64,000 nt of DNA from Rotaria sordida (lineage: Eukaryota > Rotifera > Eurotatoria > Philodinida > Philodinidae). The stretch is from assembly GCA_905250125.1 (NCBI GenBank), contig CAJNOL010000293.1, forward strand, positions 62,001-126,000, in the 5' to 3' direction. The notes under the pieces were generated by a model. That model saw nothing but the letters and a program-made list of their open reading frames with translations, did no database searches and was not told the DNA's origin. Each line of letters begins with the position of its first letter. Within the stretch, counting starts at the first letter, position 1. Shown here in pieces: positions 60,184-64,000 of this stretch. Both the position numbers and the translations under genes were made by a program.

Positions 60184-61571
60184 ATCGGAGTATCCTATAA
60201 TTAAGCACACTCATATATATATATGTATATGAAGTTGATAAGAATAATTTGAAATGCAAGTATTCTTAACGTATATGATTGTCAAGAAATAGCTTAAGCA
60301 CGTAGTGATTAATTTTTATGAATTCAATCAGAAAAGTTCTGAGCATGATCACGAAAGCATTATATGTTTTGAGAATAAGTCTATAGAGAATTAGTTCTAT
60401 CTATAGTTCTATTTAACAACCATATACGTAACGCGTAAGATTTTTTCCTAAAATAACCCACATATATGTCAATCATGAAGAAAAAAAAAAAGAGTTTATC
60501 GTAATAATTTTGAAATAATTTATTTCGATTAGAGTTTTTCCAATTAGAATTAATATTAAGTAATAAGAATAATTTTTAGTTATTCAAATACTGGTATTAT
60601 TTTGTTCAAGACTTATTCTATATATAGATCTTAGCATTTAAAATAATACAAATATATTATACTTAATTTAAATACTAATAATGCTTAACTTTTTTAATAC
60701 TAATTTTCATTTAACACGGTTATATTTAGTTTTTAATAAGTTACATATTTTAATACAAGCTTACGAAATTATATATTTTGTCATCACTAGTGGAAGTATA
60801 GTTCAGTGAATTGAAGTTTCCGATTAAGTGTTTTTTTATGTGACGGTAAACAAAAACAAATCGAATAGTTATATAAAATCTGTCGGATAGTCAACGGTTT
60901 TTATTTTTTTCTACATATTTAATTACTGAATCTTAGTTTTCTTTTTTGCAAAAGAATATTAAGATAATAACTAATACGAGCAGAGTTAGTTTTAGTGTAA
61001 TATTCTTGTTTTTTTTTCTATTGTAAAAAAATAAAATAACAATTTGCTAATTATAATGTAAATCTTTGTCATATTTTCCATTGACAACATTTAGAGCAAT
61101 AGGAAATGTCTAACACATTTTAATCTTTTTTCTTCTGCTTGAATAAAATTGCTTTTCTACTGGTTTTTCTTTCTTTATTATATTCATAGACTGGTTAGTG
61201 AATGCATATGACAGTTGTATCTTAGGTTGTATTACTTTGTCTCAATCCCTTATTTCTTCAATTGAATAAAAATATTAAAATACTTTGAAAAAAGTTGTGC
61301 GTGATTCATAGTAAGATGCATTGTATTTTCTCACTTGTAATTCTACTTATGTTGTCATCACACGACATAGATTCATTATTTTTTTTTTTATTTCAGGCCA
61401 TAGAACAAGTTTAAAGTTTCTCATTTTAATATCAATACTATAATCGAAATATTTATTACTTGTTATTTGATAAGAATTATATGAAGATATAAAATGGAAA
61501 ATAAACAATGTTTATGTATATATTTATATTTCTTGGTTAATTGCATATGACGAATCGATCAATATTAAGAT
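60184..61571. other. GPCR upstream region
   Basis: AT-rich non-coding DNA with many T-tracts. A 5' UTR exon may lie here, but I cannot place one. Confidence 0.4.
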
Positions 61572-62446
61572 ATGTTCGGACTTGTCCATTGTAATGCATC
61601 AATTTTAGCACGACAAACTACTGATCCGACGCTTTTTTTTGTTCGAACATTGGTCAAAACTTGGCTGTGGCCTATTATAACTTGTTTCGGTAATTTTTCT
61701 TACTGTTTTTAAAGCTTTACTTATAATCTTCATATGACCGCTAAAATTATAAATTTCGTAAGAAAAAACATTCTGACATTTTATTTGAGAATAGATCTGT
61801 TGTTCTATTAATTATAAATTATTGATTAATACTAAAACAAGAGTATGGTTTTCCTGGAAAAAAAACAGAAGAATCCTTTCTTGACAAGAAAAACAAAGTC
61901 TGTAATATCTCTATTCTTGATTAACATAGGTGTAACTGGCAATATTCTTGCCATAATTGTACTTACAAAACGTCGTATGATTATGTCATCAACAAATAAT
62001 TATTTAGCTACACTAGCTCTTGTTGATATAGCCTATCTTATACTAACACTTATACTTAACACATTTCAACATCCGTGTTTAACTGGTAATTCATTATCCG
62101 CAATACTTTTAACAATATGTCGACCAATAGCAGATTTTTCATCAAATACAAGTGTTTGGCTTACAGTGACATTTACAGTTGAACGTTGGGTTGCTGTAAC
62201 CTATCCATTACAAAGTCGTACATGGTGTACTGTTAGTCGATCAAGAAGAATTATCATAAGTGTTATGTTTGCTGCATTAATATGTACATCACCATCAGCT
62301 TTTGAAACGAAACTTGTACGTATTATTGAAATACGAAATTCGACAAATCCAAATGAAAAACCATTATTGACAAATCATATACGTGCTAAACCTACAGCAT
62401 TGGGAAGTAGTTTACTATATCATCAAATTTATTTTAATTTTGTTAC
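61572..62446 (+). CDS. Rhodopsin-family GPCR, first half (FMRFamide-receptor-like)
   Basis: Two exons (61572-61689 and 61930-62446, 211 codons) encode an N-terminus with one sequon and TM1-TM4. TM1 has the class A Asn in GVTGNILAIIVL. TM2 has NYLATLALVDIAY (the LAxxD motif). TM3 ends in ERWVAVTYPL, where DRY is ERW. TM4 is RIIISVMFAALICTSP. The pattern GNIL...STNNYLATLALVD resembles invertebrate FMRFamide/neuropeptide receptors, whose ligand cannot be inferred. The second exon ends at a consensus donor (TTAC|GTAAGT). TM5-TM7 are not found in the remaining 1.5 kb, where a piggyBac-derived element sits, so they must lie beyond the window or be lost. Confidence 0.82.
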
Positions 62447-62602
62447 GTAAGTATCTTCGTTTACTTTTAATCAAAAGAAAATATCATCTAGAATTCATTT
62501 TTGATCCTAGACAGATCACAATTTTGAAGTTGCACTCAAAAAAAAGTTCATCTTTACTCTACCGAAAACAAAGCAATCACTCATGAATATTACTTTAGTT
62601 TT

Positions 62603-62633
<31 letters not shown>

Positions 62634-63076
62634 CGTACGATAAAAAAAAATGCTTTGTTGTTAATTAGATAGGTTTTTGAACTGGAATGAAAAGTATAAA
62701 AAGAAGGTAATTGAACTTCATTCAAGATATACGAACATCCGTTATTGAATAAATGCGTCGTATAATTGAATTTCAGTGAGGGAGAAGTTTAGATGCAGTA
62801 TTACACTTACTGGCCTTCACTATTCCAAACTCTTTGTACCTCTAATTTGTTTCAAGATATTCAAAAGTCACCTTAAATAATTAATTTAAAGAAATTTCCT
62901 AAAAAAAAAATTCTAATTTATTAAAGGTTTCCTTTCCCTCAAAAATCGGTCTTGCGACAGATATATTCAAATCGCATGAAATTTTCAAGACATGAAATTG
63001 GAGCTATAGCGAAGAGGCTATGGTAAGACACTTAATTATTTTTGCTTAAGGAAGCATATCGCAGCCTTTTTCTTAA
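62447..63076. other. Putative GPCR intron sequence
   Basis: No exon recognised. Contains a TA microsatellite at about 62606-62632 and AT-rich DNA. Confidence 0.4.
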
Positions 63077-63878
63077 TGCTTTCGAGTCGATGGGCCCATT
63101 GGTGGGAGTCACCATATTTTAACAAGAAAATGGCTAGAAAAACACTTTCTTTTCCTTTTTTCTTAGGCAGAAGGTTATGTATAATTTATCATCTGCTCTC
63201 TCTGCTATTTTTTGAATTATTTATTGCATAGCATGATGTTTCTTGTTGAAACAACCAAGACAGTAAAATTTGTCACCATCAGAGCAGAAGGTTTTTCTTT
63301 TCTTTGCTGTCACATTACTTGCTTCTCTTGATTATTGTTGTCTGATTTTGTCGTAGCAGCCAGTACAGTACTAATGCTTTTTTGATTTACAAGGAAAATT
63401 ATGACAGAAGCCATATGACCATGCTACAGCTTCGTGAAAGTCTCTTTCGATCTTTACTGCTTGATATGCCATTAGAGAAGCTGAAACCTGTTCGGAAGCA
63501 ATAATCAACAAGCCAAACGAAGTGCAAACTCGCTGATCTCAAGCTCGAAGAAAAGGAAGGGTTGGATCACGATGTCCAAAGACGTTGTGCTGACTGCTAC
63601 GAGAAAATCAGATAACAGCAATCAAAAGAAGCAAGTAATATGACAGCAAAGAAAATAAAAACGTTCTGCTCTGATTGTGACAAATTTTATTATCTTTGTT
63701 GTTTCAACAAGAAACATCATGCTATGCAATAAATAATTCAAACAATAGCAGAGAAAGCAGATGATACGTTACACATAACCTTCTGCCTAAGAAAAAAAGG
63801 AAAAGAAAGTGTTTTTCTCGTCATTTTCTTGTTACAATATGTCGGATCTCACCGGCGGGATCCATCGATTCGAAAGGG
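63077..63878. mobile_element. piggyBac-derived foldback element
   Basis: An 802-bp element is flanked by TTAA on the left (63073-63076) and TTCA on the right, close to the TTAA duplication of piggyBac transposons. The right end reads ...GGATCCATCGATTCGAAAGGG; the left is a diverged inverse (TGCTTTCGAGTCGATGGGCC). The arms (about 63100-63360 and 63600-63855) are inverted copies of each other. Each holds the end of a piggyBac-type transposase: RRCADCYEKIR, then KTFCSDCDKFYYLCCFNKKH. This is the cysteine-rich C-terminal finger of PGBD-like proteins (CxxC...FCxxCDxxxCxxCFxxxH). The catalytic domain is absent, so it is non-autonomous. Confidence 0.82.
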
Positions 63879-64000
63879 TTCAATTATTACTTTTTAAGGG
63901 AAGGAAAGGGATGAAAAGTTTGATGTATCGAAACACTCCCCAAAAAAGGCGTTCTAATTATATAAATACTAGTCTATACAATAATAAAAAGAAGTTAATT
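63879..64000. other. Window edge, no feature
   Basis: AT-rich flank of the piggyBac-derived element; nothing recognised before the window ends. Confidence 0.4.

Overview
This window reads as nuclear DNA of an AT-rich animal, most likely a bdelloid rotifer (Rotaria/Adineta type). The genes are metazoan: CMIP, PINCH, SMIM14, ERLIN, PCCA, asteroid and a smoothelin-like CH protein. They carry many GT-AG introns, most of 45-80 bp, with T-rich acceptors ending in TTTAG. The kinesin-light-chain-type TPR fragment near 52 kb has the NHPD...YNNIG and terminal VKKK wording that I associate with bdelloid TPR proteins. The species call is inference; the animal call is secure.

Layout. 0-6.7 kb: ATP synthase subunit c on the minus strand, then an orphan type I membrane protein. 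6.7-22.2 kb: CMIP (17 exons, with a Tc1/mariner-like MITE in one intron), asteroid homolog, a protein with repeated AKAP-like amphipathic helices, and mitochondrial propionyl-CoA carboxylase alpha (16 exons). 22.2-25.7 kb: a foldback element and a decayed hAT transposon. 25.7-38.8 kb: ERLIN, a PINCH protein with a long extra N-terminus, a convergent METTL24-like gene, a MATH-like/BTB protein, a small secreted protein and a small acidic protein. 38.8-45.7 kb: a long spacer, SMIM14, and a smoothelin-like CH-domain gene with a probable 6-nt microexon. From 45.7 kb onward the character changes. Here there are decayed gene copies (a Ras-like GTPase, a multi-pass membrane protein, a TPR fragment), large foldback elements and long empty stretches. 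The window closes with the first half of a rhodopsin-type GPCR and a piggyBac-derived foldback element.

The genes are mostly unrelated housekeeping, signalling and adhesion genes; I see no single pathway. Two themes link them. First, many start codons lie 0-20 nt after a good splice acceptor with no obvious upstream exon nearby. That is what spliced-leader trans-splicing (known in rotifers) or short 5' UTR introns would give. Second, at least twelve foldback (inverted-repeat) elements occupy introns and spacers, including a near-perfect 250-bp palindrome and a 1-kb element with arms of about 430 bp. No rRNA, tRNA, CRISPR or virus-like element was recognised. Exon coordinates were worked out by eye and may be off by a base or two.
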